Positions 42,500 to 50,702 of a stretch of DNA of 64,000 nucleotides are shown piece after piece; the stretch's first letter is position 1; each line of letters starts with the position of its first letter. The position numbers were made by a program, and so were the translations under genes. This stretch comes from Hyphomonadaceae bacterium UBA1849 (GTDB lineage: Bacteria; Pseudomonadota; Alphaproteobacteria; Caulobacterales; Hyphomonadaceae), in the NCBI GenBank assembly GCA_002338565.1, contig DDIN01000001.1:1-64000 (forward strand), given 5' to 3'. The notes beneath the pieces were generated by a model. It searched no databases. It saw nothing but the letters and a program-made list of their open reading frames with translations, and was not told the origin of the DNA.

Positions 42500-43276
42500 C
42501 TAATTGTCATCCTCTGCAAGAAAATCGGTGTGGAATTCTGCGTTTTCTTCATCATCGACAGAAATCGCGTCACCATCATCCAGATTATCTTCATCGGTCG
42601 GACGTGGCATTTCAAAGCCAACCGGCAGCGCGCTATCCAGCAGTCCCGCCGCCTGAAACTCTGATTTGCCTGGCAGCGTATCGAGGTTCTCGAGCCCGAA
42701 ATGCTCAAGGAATGCATCCGTAGTTCCATACGTTACCGGACGCCCTGGTGTGCGACGTCGACCACGAAGGCGCACCCATCCACATTCGAGTAGGATATCG
42801 AGCGTACCTTTGGAGACGGCTACGCCGCGCACATCTTCAATCTCGGCACGGGTTACTGGCTGACAATAAGCGATGATTGCGAGCGTCTCAAGCGCCGCTG
42901 ATGAAAGCTTGCGATCTTCGTCGCGATATTCAGTGAAAAGAAAACTCAAATCACGCGCAGTCTGGAAGCGCCATTTCCCGCCGACTTCAACGAGGTTCAC
43001 ACCGCGTTTGGTGTAGGCCTCCTGAAGGGTCATCAGGATTTCAGACGCATCGACACCCGAAGGCATGGACGCAGCAACCTCATCGGCCGTCAGAGGCTCA
43101 CCCGCAGCGAACAGAACAGCTTCTGCGCGACGCAATGCCTCTGCCTCGGTTTCCAGATAAGGCGTGGAGCGAGCTTCAGTTTCTACAGCTTTGCGCTCCT
43201 GACCTTTATAGGCGAAGCTCATCTGCTTTACGGCAGAGCGGATATCCTCAAGGCGTTCAGCTTCCGACTTAGGCAT
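42500..43276 (-). CDS. scpB: Segregation and condensation protein B
   Basis: 258 residues. Winged-helix kleisin-interacting partner of SMC. Conserved LRRAEAVLFAAGEPLT, a central ALETLAIIAYCQPVTRAEIEDVRGV, and TLLECGW-like ILLECGWVRLRGRR, PVTYGTTDAFLEHFGLE. The C-terminal 50 residues are acidic (EDNLDDGDAISVDDEE). The ATG at 43276 overlaps the scpA end by 8 bp. Confidence 0.94.
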   Translation of the reverse strand: MPKSEAERLEDIRSAVKQMSFAYKGQERKAVETEARSTPYLETEAEALRRAEAVLFAAGEPLTADEVAASMPSGVDASEILMTLQEAYTKRGVNLVEVGGKWRFQTARDLSFLFTEYRDEDRKLSSAALETLAIIAYCQPVTRAEIEDVRGVAVSKGTLDILLECGWVRLRGRRRTPGRPVTYGTTDAFLEHFGLENLDTLPGKSEFQAAGLLDSALPVGFEMPRPTDEDNLDDGDAISVDDEENAEFHTDFLAEDDN

Positions 43277-44108
43277 TCTCTGCCTCCGCGTCAGCATCTT
43301 CCGTGTAACGGACCATCACAGGCTCACTGTAAGAATCCTGCCGCAAATCAATCCGTTTAGCCTTTGTGAGATCGAGCGACGCGGCGAAAAGGCTGGCAAG
43401 GCGGGACTTGCTCGGCGCGTGGTCTTCTTCAGACCGCCCGCCCGTGTCCGCGACTTCATTAAGGCTCGCCCAGCGGTCCCCCATCGTCGGCAACACCCGC
43501 ACTATGGTCTTGCGCGCTTCTTCGAGCGGCAAAACATACTGCTTCACTACCTCATGCGGTTTCTCTCGGGATTGTCGGGTCTGAATTTTTGCAAACGCCG
43601 CCATGAGATCAATCAGGCGGGTATTGTACTGCGCCCGTTTAACAACGACGGGCCGCTCGGGCAGACCTCGCGGGAATACATCCCTGTTGAGGAGATCGCC
43701 ACTCATAAGCGCCTCGCCAGCGTCGCGCATGGCTTCCAGCCGCTGCAGACGGAACGCGAGACGTGATGCCAGATCATCAGCGCTGACTTCATCGTCAGCT
43801 TGCTTTTCAGGTTTTGGCAAAAGCAGCCGGGACTTCAGGAAAGCGAGCCAGGACGCCATGAGCAGATAATCGGCAGCAAGGTCGATCCGCTTCTCACGGG
43901 CGTCGGTCACAAAAGCGAGATATTGTTCGGCAAGCTCAAGAACCGAGACCTTACGCAGATCCACCTTCTGCTTACGGGCGAGGCCAAGCAACAGGTGGAG
44001 CGGCCCTTCAAAACCATCGACATCGACCAGAAAGGCGTCTGCCTGATCGAAATCAAAGTCCGAGGAATCCAGCGATCCGCTTCCCGTCACTAGTCCGTCT
44101 GCCGCCAT
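43269..44108 (-). CDS. scpA: Segregation and condensation protein A (kleisin)
   Basis: 279 residues. Bridges the SMC heads and binds ScpB in chromosome condensation. N-terminal kleisin motif FEGPLHLLLGLARKQKVDLRK (about 33-53) and DYLLMASWLAFLKSRLLLP; the C-terminal winged helix region contains FAASLDLTKAKRIDLRQ. A hydrophilic N-terminal stretch of 20 residues precedes the motif. Start overlaps the nagZ stop as TGATG. Confidence 0.94.
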   Translation of the reverse strand: MAADGLVTGSGSLDSSDFDFDQADAFLVDVDGFEGPLHLLLGLARKQKVDLRKVSVLELAEQYLAFVTDAREKRIDLAADYLLMASWLAFLKSRLLLPKPEKQADDEVSADDLASRLAFRLQRLEAMRDAGEALMSGDLLNRDVFPRGLPERPVVVKRAQYNTRLIDLMAAFAKIQTRQSREKPHEVVKQYVLPLEEARKTIVRVLPTMGDRWASLNEVADTGGRSEEDHAPSKSRLASLFAASLDLTKAKRIDLRQDSYSEPVMVRYTEDADAEAENA

Positions 44109-45142
44109 CAGCTCACCGTTTCTGTCTCCGTCATCAGAGCGTCGAATTGCTCTTTCAGCGCGAGCACATCTACATCTTTCTGTTTTGTGCTATCTGATTC
44201 TGCCCTCTTAGCGCGAGAGAGAGCTTTATTTTGAAGTTCAGGTGCCGCATGTGCGACTTCCGTCATCTCTGCCAAAATCACCTGCGGGTCTTTTTCAAAC
44301 CCTGAGCAGTGCAGAACAACATCACATCCAGCATTTACAGCGCGTTGCGCGCGTTCGCTCAGCGGTCCGCCGAGGGCTTTCATGCCCAGATCATCGCTCA
44401 TGAGCAGACCATCAAAGCCAATCCGCCCGCGAATGACGTCTGAAATAATTGTGGATGAAGTGGTCGCTGGCTCGTTTGCATCAAACGCCGGATATAGAAT
44501 GTGCGCTGTCATCGCCATTGGCGCGTCATTCACCATTTCGAATGCCGCAAAGTCTTTGGCCAGCTCATTCGCACCTTCAGAAACCACCGGAAGCTCTTCA
44601 TGGCTGTCGGCTTTAGACCGCCCATGCCCCGGAATGTGCTTGATCACGCCAGCAACGCCAGCATCACGGAGACCTTGCAACGCAGCAGCACCAAGCTGTC
44701 CAGCCTGCACCGGATCAAGACCGAAGGCGCGATCGCCAATAATATCATGTGCGCCAGGCACAGGAAGATCTACGCACGGGGAACAGTCCGCATGGATGCC
44801 AAGACTGGAGAGCTCAAGCCCCATCAGCGTATGGCCGATACGTGTCGCTTCCAGCCCTTTTTGCGCGTCTTGCTGATAGATCGCACCATAGCGCGCAGCT
44901 GGCGGAAAAACTGGCCATTCGGGTGCCTTGAGACGTGCAACGCGTCCGCCTTCCTGATCGATAAAGATGAGGCAAGCCCTTCCGAGCGCAGCCCAGATAT
45001 CATCGACCAGTTTCTTGACCTGAGTTTTGCTGACACAGCTGCGGCCCATCAAAATGATAGCCCATGGCTGAGTATCGCTCAGAAGAGCCTTCTCTTCGTT
45101 GGTCAGGACAGGGCCGGATACGCTGAGGATACACGCTTTCAT
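44108..45142 (-). CDS. nagZ: Beta-N-acetylhexosaminidase NagZ
   Basis: 344 residues, glycoside hydrolase family 3. Removes GlcNAc from muropeptides in the cytoplasm during wall recycling. Catalytic loop KHIPGHGRSKADSHEELP (about 165-182) with the His-Asp pair, and the nucleophile region SDDLGMKAL near residue 249. Clear match. Lies between the SPOR protein (3-bp gap) and scpA, so wall recycling, division-site binding and chromosome condensation genes share a transcript. Confidence 0.95.
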   Translation of the reverse strand: MKACILSVSGPVLTNEEKALLSDTQPWAIILMGRSCVSKTQVKKLVDDIWAALGRACLIFIDQEGGRVARLKAPEWPVFPPAARYGAIYQQDAQKGLEATRIGHTLMGLELSSLGIHADCSPCVDLPVPGAHDIIGDRAFGLDPVQAGQLGAAALQGLRDAGVAGVIKHIPGHGRSKADSHEELPVVSEGANELAKDFAAFEMVNDAPMAMTAHILYPAFDANEPATTSSTIISDVIRGRIGFDGLLMSDDLGMKALGGPLSERAQRAVNAGCDVVLHCSGFEKDPQVILAEMTEVAHAAPELQNKALSRAKRAESDSTKQKDVDVLALKEQFDALMTETETVS

Positions 45143-45145
45143 CGA

Positions 45146-46012
45146 TTATCTCGTAATCACAATACAGGACTGGTTGCGGGTCTGAAGCGCATCGCAGAAT
45201 TGGTCAGCATCATCGCGCGTCGCGAAAGCCGCAACACGAAGTCGATAGAAAATACCGCGCGACCCAAGATCTGCGCGCTGAATGTCCATGACAGCGCCCG
45301 CAAACAGATCGGAATGCGCTTCGCGCAGCTGTGCCCACGCGGTCTCTGCGTCAGAACGATCCCGGAGTGCCATAACCTGAACCAGATAATTGCCATTAGC
45401 ATCGAACACTGAATTGGAGCTGTCAGGCACGTCATTCGTTACCGGCGGCAATGGACGTGGTGGCGCAACGGTTGGCGTCGGCGTAGCTGTTGGTGTCGGA
45501 GTTGGCGTTGGCTCAGGAGACGCAGCCCGAGGCTCTTCTCTCACCGGAGCGGTGTTGGACGGAGGTGTCGCAGTCGAAGTTGAAGGCTGGGTCGTTGATC
45601 CCGTGCGCGCGGCACCCGGACGCAGTTCGCGAGGCTCTCCATCCGGCGGCGAACCTGACACTTCAGTTACTTCAGCGTCAGACGCACGATCATTGTTATC
45701 GATAGAATCAAACAGGCGCATATTGGCTTCAGACACGCCATCATCGCCTTCCTCCTCCATGCGGGTTTTGTAAGGGTCATCATCGGCGGCAAAGATCGGC
45801 GCATCATTCGGATTTGTACGAATGCCCTGACGATACGCATTCCAGACCACAGCACCGAAAACAAGAACGACGCCAGCCGCAAGAATAACGATCAGCGGCC
45901 CCTTGCCACCACCATCATCCTCACGGGCATCAAACCCTTTATACTCGTCTCCAAAAGCGGAATATGTCGAACGCTCTCGAGGCCCAGTTTCGGCTTCGTA
46001 ATCATCGGCCAT
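45146..46012 (-). CDS. SPOR-domain inner-membrane protein
   Basis: 288 residues. Cytoplasmic acidic N-terminus, one membrane helix (about 40-60, LIVILAAGVVLVFGAVVW), a long Pro/Thr-rich linker (about 120-200, with Thr-Pro repeats), and a C-terminal SPOR domain (about 208-288) including YLVQVMALRDRSDAETAWAQL. SPOR domains bind denuded glycan at division sites. Gene order next to nagZ-scpA is standard. A CtrA-like box lies 44-60 bp before the start (46056-46071). Confidence 0.88.
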   Translation of the reverse strand: MADDYEAETGPRERSTYSAFGDEYKGFDAREDDGGGKGPLIVILAAGVVLVFGAVVWNAYRQGIRTNPNDAPIFAADDDPYKTRMEEEGDDGVSEANMRLFDSIDNNDRASDAEVTEVSGSPPDGEPRELRPGAARTGSTTQPSTSTATPPSNTAPVREEPRAASPEPTPTPTPTATPTPTVAPPRPLPPVTNDVPDSSNSVFDANGNYLVQVMALRDRSDAETAWAQLREAHSDLFAGAVMDIQRADLGSRGIFYRLRVAAFATRDDADQFCDALQTRNQSCIVITR

Positions 46013-46055
46013 AACGCGAATCCTTCTACTCGCATTAAGAATATTATAAGTTTTG

Positions 46056-46071
46056 TTAACGGTGCGCTAAC
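46056..46071 (-). promoter_or_regulatory. CtrA-like box upstream of the SPOR gene
   Basis: Minus strand GTTAG-CGCACCG-TTAAC: TTAG-N7-TTAAC, one mismatch from the TTAA-N7-TTAAC CtrA consensus, with correct spacing. Chance matches of this length are common, so confidence is limited. Confidence 0.35.
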
Positions 46072-46077
46072 GATAAC

Positions 46078-47265
46078 TCAGATCATCGCATCCAGATTGA
46101 AGAGTCTTCGGTGCTCATCAATCGCGTAATTATCTGTCATGCCCGCGATGTAATCACACACCACACGGGCGCGTGCATCCTTCGTCATCTGCTGAGCTGT
46201 CTCATTCCAAGGTGGCGGTAATGTGTCAGGCTCTGAAAGAAATAGCCCGAAAAGCTCCTTCAAAATCCGCTTCGCCTGACTGCGCTTTCTGTTCACCTTA
46301 TAATGCCGGTACATGCGCTCCATAAGGAAGCGACGCAGCTCCTTTTGTTCAGCATCCAGTTTTTCTGAAAATGCAACGAGCGGCTCTTTCAGATTGCGCA
46401 CATCTTCGACTGACTTTGGATTTAGCCGCTTGGCGCGTCGGCTTGTCTCGGCAGTGAGATCATCAATCCAGACACCAATCAAACGGCGCACAGCTTCTGC
46501 AATGATGCGCTGGCGATCAAGGAGCGGATAGTCTTTCTGAACCTGATGAAAGATACGCCCGACGAGCGGAACGTCTTTGATGTCCTCGATTGTGAACAAA
46601 CCTGCTGACAGGCCGTCGTCGATATCATGATTGTTGTAAGCAATATCGTCGGACAGCGCTGCGACCTGCGCTTCAGGGCCCGCAAAGGTGTCGAGATCAA
46701 GTTGCTCCAGATGCTCAAAATCGAGAAAGGCCTGAGGAAGGTCCTGCATTCGTTTACCGTCTTTGAGAACGGGGCCGTTGTGCTTGATCAACCCTTCGAG
46801 CGTTTCAAACGTCAGGTTCAAACCATCAAAGGTCGGATAACGCTGCTCCAGACGTGTCACGACGCGCAGAGTCTGGGCGTTGTGATCAAAACCGCCAAAC
46901 GCTTCCATGCATTCATCGAGTTGATCTTCACCAGCATGCCCGAATGGCGGGTGACCCAGATCGTGCGCAAGCGCGAGCGCTTCTGCCAGGTCTTCGTCCA
47001 GGCCCAGCGTGCGCGCAGCAGAACGGGCAATCTGAGCAACCTCCAGAGAGTGCGTCAAACGCGTGCGGAAATGATCACCCTCATGCGCGACGAAGACCTG
47101 CGTCTTCATTTTAAGGCGTCGAAAGGCACTCGCATGAATGATCCGGTCGCGATCACGCTGAAAAGGCGTTCTGGTGCGAGATTCAGGCTCAATCTGAAAC
47201 CGGCCTCGACTTCTGGCAGGGTCACTCGCATAATCTACGCGCGGTGAAATCAGAGATCCTGTCAT
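46078..47265 (-). CDS. dgt: dNTP triphosphohydrolase (Dgt-like, HD domain)
   Basis: 395 residues. Hydrolyses dNTPs to nucleoside and triphosphate. HD-domain metal motif in RLTHSLEVAQIAR (His) and ALAHDLGHPPFGHAGE (His-Asp, about 92-107). It belongs to the type-2 dGTPase family common in Alphaproteobacteria. The ATG at 47265 follows AAGG with 6-bp spacing; the upstream start adds an unconserved extension over the divergent gene. It is divergent from the ErpA-like gene across 63 bp. The argS gene I recall between dgt and the SPOR gene in relatives is not here. Confidence 0.92.
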   Translation of the reverse strand: MTGSLISPRVDYASDPARSRGRFQIEPESRTRTPFQRDRDRIIHASAFRRLKMKTQVFVAHEGDHFRTRLTHSLEVAQIARSAARTLGLDEDLAEALALAHDLGHPPFGHAGEDQLDECMEAFGGFDHNAQTLRVVTRLEQRYPTFDGLNLTFETLEGLIKHNGPVLKDGKRMQDLPQAFLDFEHLEQLDLDTFAGPEAQVAALSDDIAYNNHDIDDGLSAGLFTIEDIKDVPLVGRIFHQVQKDYPLLDRQRIIAEAVRRLIGVWIDDLTAETSRRAKRLNPKSVEDVRNLKEPLVAFSEKLDAEQKELRRFLMERMYRHYKVNRKRSQAKRILKELFGLFLSEPDTLPPPWNETAQQMTKDARARVVCDYIAGMTDNYAIDEHRRLFNLDAMI

Positions 47266-47328
47266 GGTTTGCCTTTTCGTTACGGAAATCGTGATTATCT
47301 GTATATTGCCGGACAAAAGGACAAAATG

Positions 47329-47658
47329 ATGGACACTCCCGTCACTCTCTCTTCCAGCGCTGCCAAGCGCATTAACGCGATTCTTTCAGAAAGCGGCGAC
47401 GCCGATTTCCTTCGGGTGTCCGTTGAAGGTGGCGGCTGCTCTGGCTTCTCGTACAAATTCGATTTCGGCCGAACAATCGAGACTGAAGATCTCGTGATCG
47501 AACGCGATGGCGCGAAAGTCGCAATCGATTCTGTCAGCCTTCCATTTCTCGAGGGTTCCGAAATCGATTTTGTGGACGAGCTGATCGGCGCAAGCTTTAA
47601 AATCCACAATCCAAACGCAACAGCCAATTGCGGCTGCGGAACAAGCTTCTCCCTTTAA
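47329..47658 (+). CDS. A-type iron-sulfur carrier (ErpA/IscA-like)
   Basis: 109 residues. Delivers [Fe-S] clusters to apoproteins. The three conserved Cys are seen in GGGCSGF (about 35-41) and NCGCGTSF near the C-terminus. Start: ATG at 47329 (AAGGA 7 bp before) or the adjacent ATG at 47326 (4 bp). ErpA, IscA and SufA cannot be separated from sequence alone; the dgt-divergent context favours ErpA-type. Confidence 0.9.
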   Translation: MDTPVTLSSSAAKRINAILSESGDADFLRVSVEGGGCSGFSYKFDFGRTIETEDLVIERDGAKVAIDSVSLPFLEGSEIDFVDELIGASFKIHNPNATANCGCGTSFSL

Positions 47659-47737
47659 ACAGGTGACGTGGCGACACCGTTGCCAAGCTGCAATCCACGC
47701 GGAACACTAGCTCTCAAATAATTATGGGAGCGAATAA

Positions 47738-48406
47738 ATGACTGTTGCTGAAGCACTCGACAAACGCCTTTCAGTCCGAGGCTTTCTCGACAAGCCTGTC
47801 TCGCGGGAGACGCTGGAAACACTTCTCACAACTGCGCAACGCGCGCCGTCAGGCGGCAATTTACAGCCATGGCGCGTGATTGCGCTCACTGGACAGTCAA
47901 AGAACGACCTTATTCGCGTCGCGCAGGAAAAGCTGTCTAAAAGCCCAATGGGCGAGCCAACGGACCGCCCCATTTATCCGGAAGACCTTTGGGAGCCTCA
48001 CCGGTCGCGACGCTTTCAGGTCGGTGAAGACCTATACGGAGCTCTAGGCATCCCCCGTGAAGACAAAGCCGCTCGCCTCGGCTGGTTCGCTAACAATTTT
48101 CAATTCTTCGGGGCGCCAGTCGCTTTGATGATCGTAATTGACGAACGTATGGGCCACGGACAGTGGGCGCATACGGGCATGTTCATGCAATCTATCGCGC
48201 TGCTGGCGACAGAAATGGACCTCGGCACATGTATGCAGGAGTGCTGGGGCATTCTGCGCCCTACTCTCAAAGAACATTTGGGCCTTGGCGAGACTGAAAT
48301 GCTTTATTGCGGCATGGCGCTTGGCTATCCTGACTGGGATAACCCAGCGAATCAGATGCGCTCAGCCCGAGCCGCACTCAGTGAGTTCGCCGAATTCCGG
48401 GACTGA
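47738..48406 (+). CDS. Nitroreductase-family FMN oxidoreductase
   Basis: 222 residues. Begins with LDKRLSVRGFLDKPVSRETLE (nitroreductase N-terminal motif binding FMN), APSGGNLQPWRVIAL (FMN-binding), and MALGYPDW near the C-terminus. Substrate unknown; such enzymes reduce nitro compounds, quinones or flavins with NAD(P)H. The ATG follows GGGAG with 7-bp spacing. It precedes the exonuclease III gene by 3 bp, so the two are probably one transcript. Confidence 0.92.
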   Translation: MTVAEALDKRLSVRGFLDKPVSRETLETLLTTAQRAPSGGNLQPWRVIALTGQSKNDLIRVAQEKLSKSPMGEPTDRPIYPEDLWEPHRSRRFQVGEDLYGALGIPREDKAARLGWFANNFQFFGAPVALMIVIDERMGHGQWAHTGMFMQSIALLATEMDLGTCMQECWGILRPTLKEHLGLGETEMLYCGMALGYPDWDNPANQMRSARAALSEFAEFRD

Positions 48407-48409
48407 CCA

Positions 48410-49189
48410 ATGAAAATTGCGACATGGAACGTCAATTCCATCAAAGCGCGCCTGCCAACCGTTATTCAGGTTCTGAAAGACATCGACTGTGACGTCGTCT
48501 GTCTGCAGGAGATCAAATGTGAGACCGATGCTTTTCCATACATGGAAATGGAAGAGCTCGGTTATCAGATCGAAGCGCACGGCCAGAAGAGCTATAATGG
48601 CGTCGCAATTCTTTCCCGCACGCAAATTGAAGACGTGCAGCGCGGTCTTCCAGGCAATGAAGACGACGACCAGGCCCGCTATATTGAAGTCCTGACAGGC
48701 GGCGATAACCCGATGCGTGTGGCGTCCATCTACCTGCCAAACGGAAACCCCTTCCCCGGCGAGAAATTCGATTACAAACTCCGCTGGATGGAACACCTGA
48801 GAAATCGCGCCAAAGAGCTTTTAAGCTATGAAGAAGCTGTCGTACTGGCGGGCGACTATAACGTCATTCCTTCTGACGAAGATTGCTGGGATCCGAATGT
48901 CTGGAAGGATGATGCCCTGGCACAACCTGAGTCTCGAGCGGAATTTCAGAATATACAATGGCTGGGCTATACAGAAGCCTTCGACACGCTAGAAGGAAAA
49001 AGCCACGCCTACACGTTCTGGGACTATCAGCGCGGCGCCTGGCAGAAGGATCACGGCATCCGCATCGATCACCTTCTGATCAGCCCAGAAGCCTCTGACC
49101 GTATTGAGAAAATTGAAATCTACAAAACAGCACGCGGTCTGGAAAAACCATCAGACCACGTGCCTGTTGTTGGAACGTTTCGCGACTAG
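48410..49189 (+). CDS. xth: Exodeoxyribonuclease III (AP endonuclease)
   Basis: 259 residues, exonuclease-endonuclease-phosphatase fold. Catalytic and metal residues visible: WNVNSI (Asn), CLQEIKCE (Glu near 34), GDYNVIP (Asp-Asn, about 146-150), RIDHLLIS (Asp-His) and SDHVPVV (His near the end). It incises abasic sites in base-excision repair. Its stop shares a CTAG with the convergent coiled-coil gene. Confidence 0.95.
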   Translation: MKIATWNVNSIKARLPTVIQVLKDIDCDVVCLQEIKCETDAFPYMEMEELGYQIEAHGQKSYNGVAILSRTQIEDVQRGLPGNEDDDQARYIEVLTGGDNPMRVASIYLPNGNPFPGEKFDYKLRWMEHLRNRAKELLSYEEAVVLAGDYNVIPSDEDCWDPNVWKDDALAQPESRAEFQNIQWLGYTEAFDTLEGKSHAYTFWDYQRGAWQKDHGIRIDHLLISPEASDRIEKIEIYKTARGLEKPSDHVPVVGTFRD

Positions 49190-49566
49190 TTCGACAAATA
49201 GGTCGCGCAGTTTGATTGGAATGTAGTCCTTGCCGAAGTGAATTCTGCAGCCTGAGCGGCAAGGCTGGCATTCTTCGCCGCTACTTCACCGCGCAGAGCG
49301 TCGAATTCAGCTTCAAGGCGCGTTGCTTCAGCTGCGTGATCAGATGACAGGCTGGAAACCTCCTGCGCAGCGACGTACTCATCACCAGCAGTTTCTGCCT
49401 GTTCGCCGAGTGCGACAAGCTCTGCCTGAGCCGACTGAAGCGCCTGAACCGTCTCAGCAAGTTCTCGCTGCTCTACACGGCACTCACGCGCACTCATGGC
49501 AAACGCCGATTGAGCAAGAGCCATAGACGCCAGAGACATAGCTGTGATTTTCAGAACTGAACGCAT
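49186..49566 (-). CDS. Secreted coiled-coil protein of unknown function
   Basis: 126 residues. Signal peptide MRSVLKITAMSLASMALAQSAFA followed by a region dominated by Gln, Glu, Ala and Leu heptads (about 28-115), suggesting an extended periplasmic coiled coil. Two Cys, one near residue 29 and one near 123, could form a disulfide. No family recognised. The ATG at 49566 follows AAAGG with suitable spacing; upstream Mets lack a ribosome site. Confidence 0.7.
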   Translation of the reverse strand: MRSVLKITAMSLASMALAQSAFAMSARECRVEQRELAETVQALQSAQAELVALGEQAETAGDEYVAAQEVSSLSSDHAAEATRLEAEFDALRGEVAAKNASLAAQAAEFTSARTTFQSNCATYLSN

Positions 49567-49653
49567 AAATCTACCTTTCATTCTCGAACGCCAAACTGGC
49601 ACATCCAAAATGACCAGAGGCTGAATAAGCGCTTCAGCTTCCGTTAGACAGAG

Positions 49654-49669
49654 AAAATCGACCGATTTT
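49654..49669. repeat. AT-rich inverted repeat after the DUF3137 gene
   Basis: AAAATCG-AC-CGATTTT (49654-49669), 5 bp past the DUF3137 stop. On the minus strand it reads as a hairpin whose right arm is the T-tract, a weak terminator candidate. Confidence 0.45.
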
Positions 49670-49673
49670 GTGA

Positions 49674-50660
49674 CTATTTCTTGCCGAGGACATCAACGAG
49701 GTGAAAAACAGTCGCAATGTCTGTCAAAAGGTCACCAACCCGCTCAGGATCGTCGATTCGGCTGAACATGCCGCCGCCCTCAAAGAGGTCGCCTCCTTCT
49801 ATCGCGGCATAAATGCGGTTGCCGTCGAACGTCGCACGGAATTTGCCGCCTTTGAACTGCCGCTCCAACTCAAGGAACGTTTCCATCACATCAGGTGTGA
49901 GCAGATATCGGGATTCCACCTGATCGGTGGTGTAGACCTCAAACGCTTTTTCGAAGACGGGATCTTCCAGCTTCGCGCGTGAGAACTGATTCCCAATAGC
50001 GCCGAGCGCATTGAACCAGCCTGAATCACGAGACACACGGGTTGTTCCGTGAAACGTTTTTGGGGCCTCGATTACCCAGCATTGACCACGGAACACGGTA
50101 ACCCATGTTGTCTGCGTCCTGCCGTTGGAGGTACGGGTCGTTCTCTTTTCTTCGAGATGCGCCTCAAAGAATTCAAATGGAACTCCATTCCGTTCACCAA
50201 CAAACTCATCGCTGACCTCTTTACGGTCCCAGCCTGGCACGACTTTCAGTTCAAGCGACTGAATAAGCAGCTCTTCAGCTTTGAGAGACGCACCCGAATT
50301 GTAGGATAGACCAAGACGCTCTGCGATTGGCGTGATCAAAAATTCTTTCGTCTGCTTGGCAATTTCATTGACCTTCGGATAGCCCCAACCGGCCACGATA
50401 AATCCGATAATGATGCCAATAATACCGACGGCTCCGACCTTGATGACGCCGAAGCCAATCACAGCAGCGATTGCCGCAATCGCGATACCGATGACACTGT
50501 TCTTTTTCGCGCTATCCAGAGCATATTTCCGCTCCGCCTCACGCGCCTCCAGAACCGGTCGCAGATCGCTCTCATACACATCGGCAAAATACGCGAAGTC
50601 TTCAGGCAGTTCTGCCAGTCGTGCTCTCAACACATCCTGCTGTGCGTCCGATTTCGTCAT
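49674..50660 (-). CDS. DUF3137 membrane protein
   Basis: 328 residues. N-terminal helical segment, two adjacent hydrophobic spans (about 50-95, with Ile/Ala/Gly-rich stretches), then a soluble mixed alpha/beta domain ending with FRATFDGNRIYAAIEGG. This matches DUF3137, small families of uncharacterised membrane proteins found in many bacteria. A stretch EEKRTTRTSNGRTQTTWVTVF is characteristic of that family as I recall it. It lies downstream of valS on the same strand with a 42-bp gap. Confidence 0.75.
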   Translation of the reverse strand: MTKSDAQQDVLRARLAELPEDFAYFADVYESDLRPVLEAREAERKYALDSAKKNSVIGIAIAAIAAVIGFGVIKVGAVGIIGIIIGFIVAGWGYPKVNEIAKQTKEFLITPIAERLGLSYNSGASLKAEELLIQSLELKVVPGWDRKEVSDEFVGERNGVPFEFFEAHLEEKRTTRTSNGRTQTTWVTVFRGQCWVIEAPKTFHGTTRVSRDSGWFNALGAIGNQFSRAKLEDPVFEKAFEVYTTDQVESRYLLTPDVMETFLELERQFKGGKFRATFDGNRIYAAIEGGDLFEGGGMFSRIDDPERVGDLLTDIATVFHLVDVLGKK

Positions 50661-50702
50661 GTCTACGTCCCCAATAGATGTATGACGATATGACCTGACG
50701 GA

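Noticed and set aside
45390..45773. Gly/Val-rich repeat frame opposite the SPOR gene
   Set aside because: Antisense of the Thr-Pro linker; a coding artefact.
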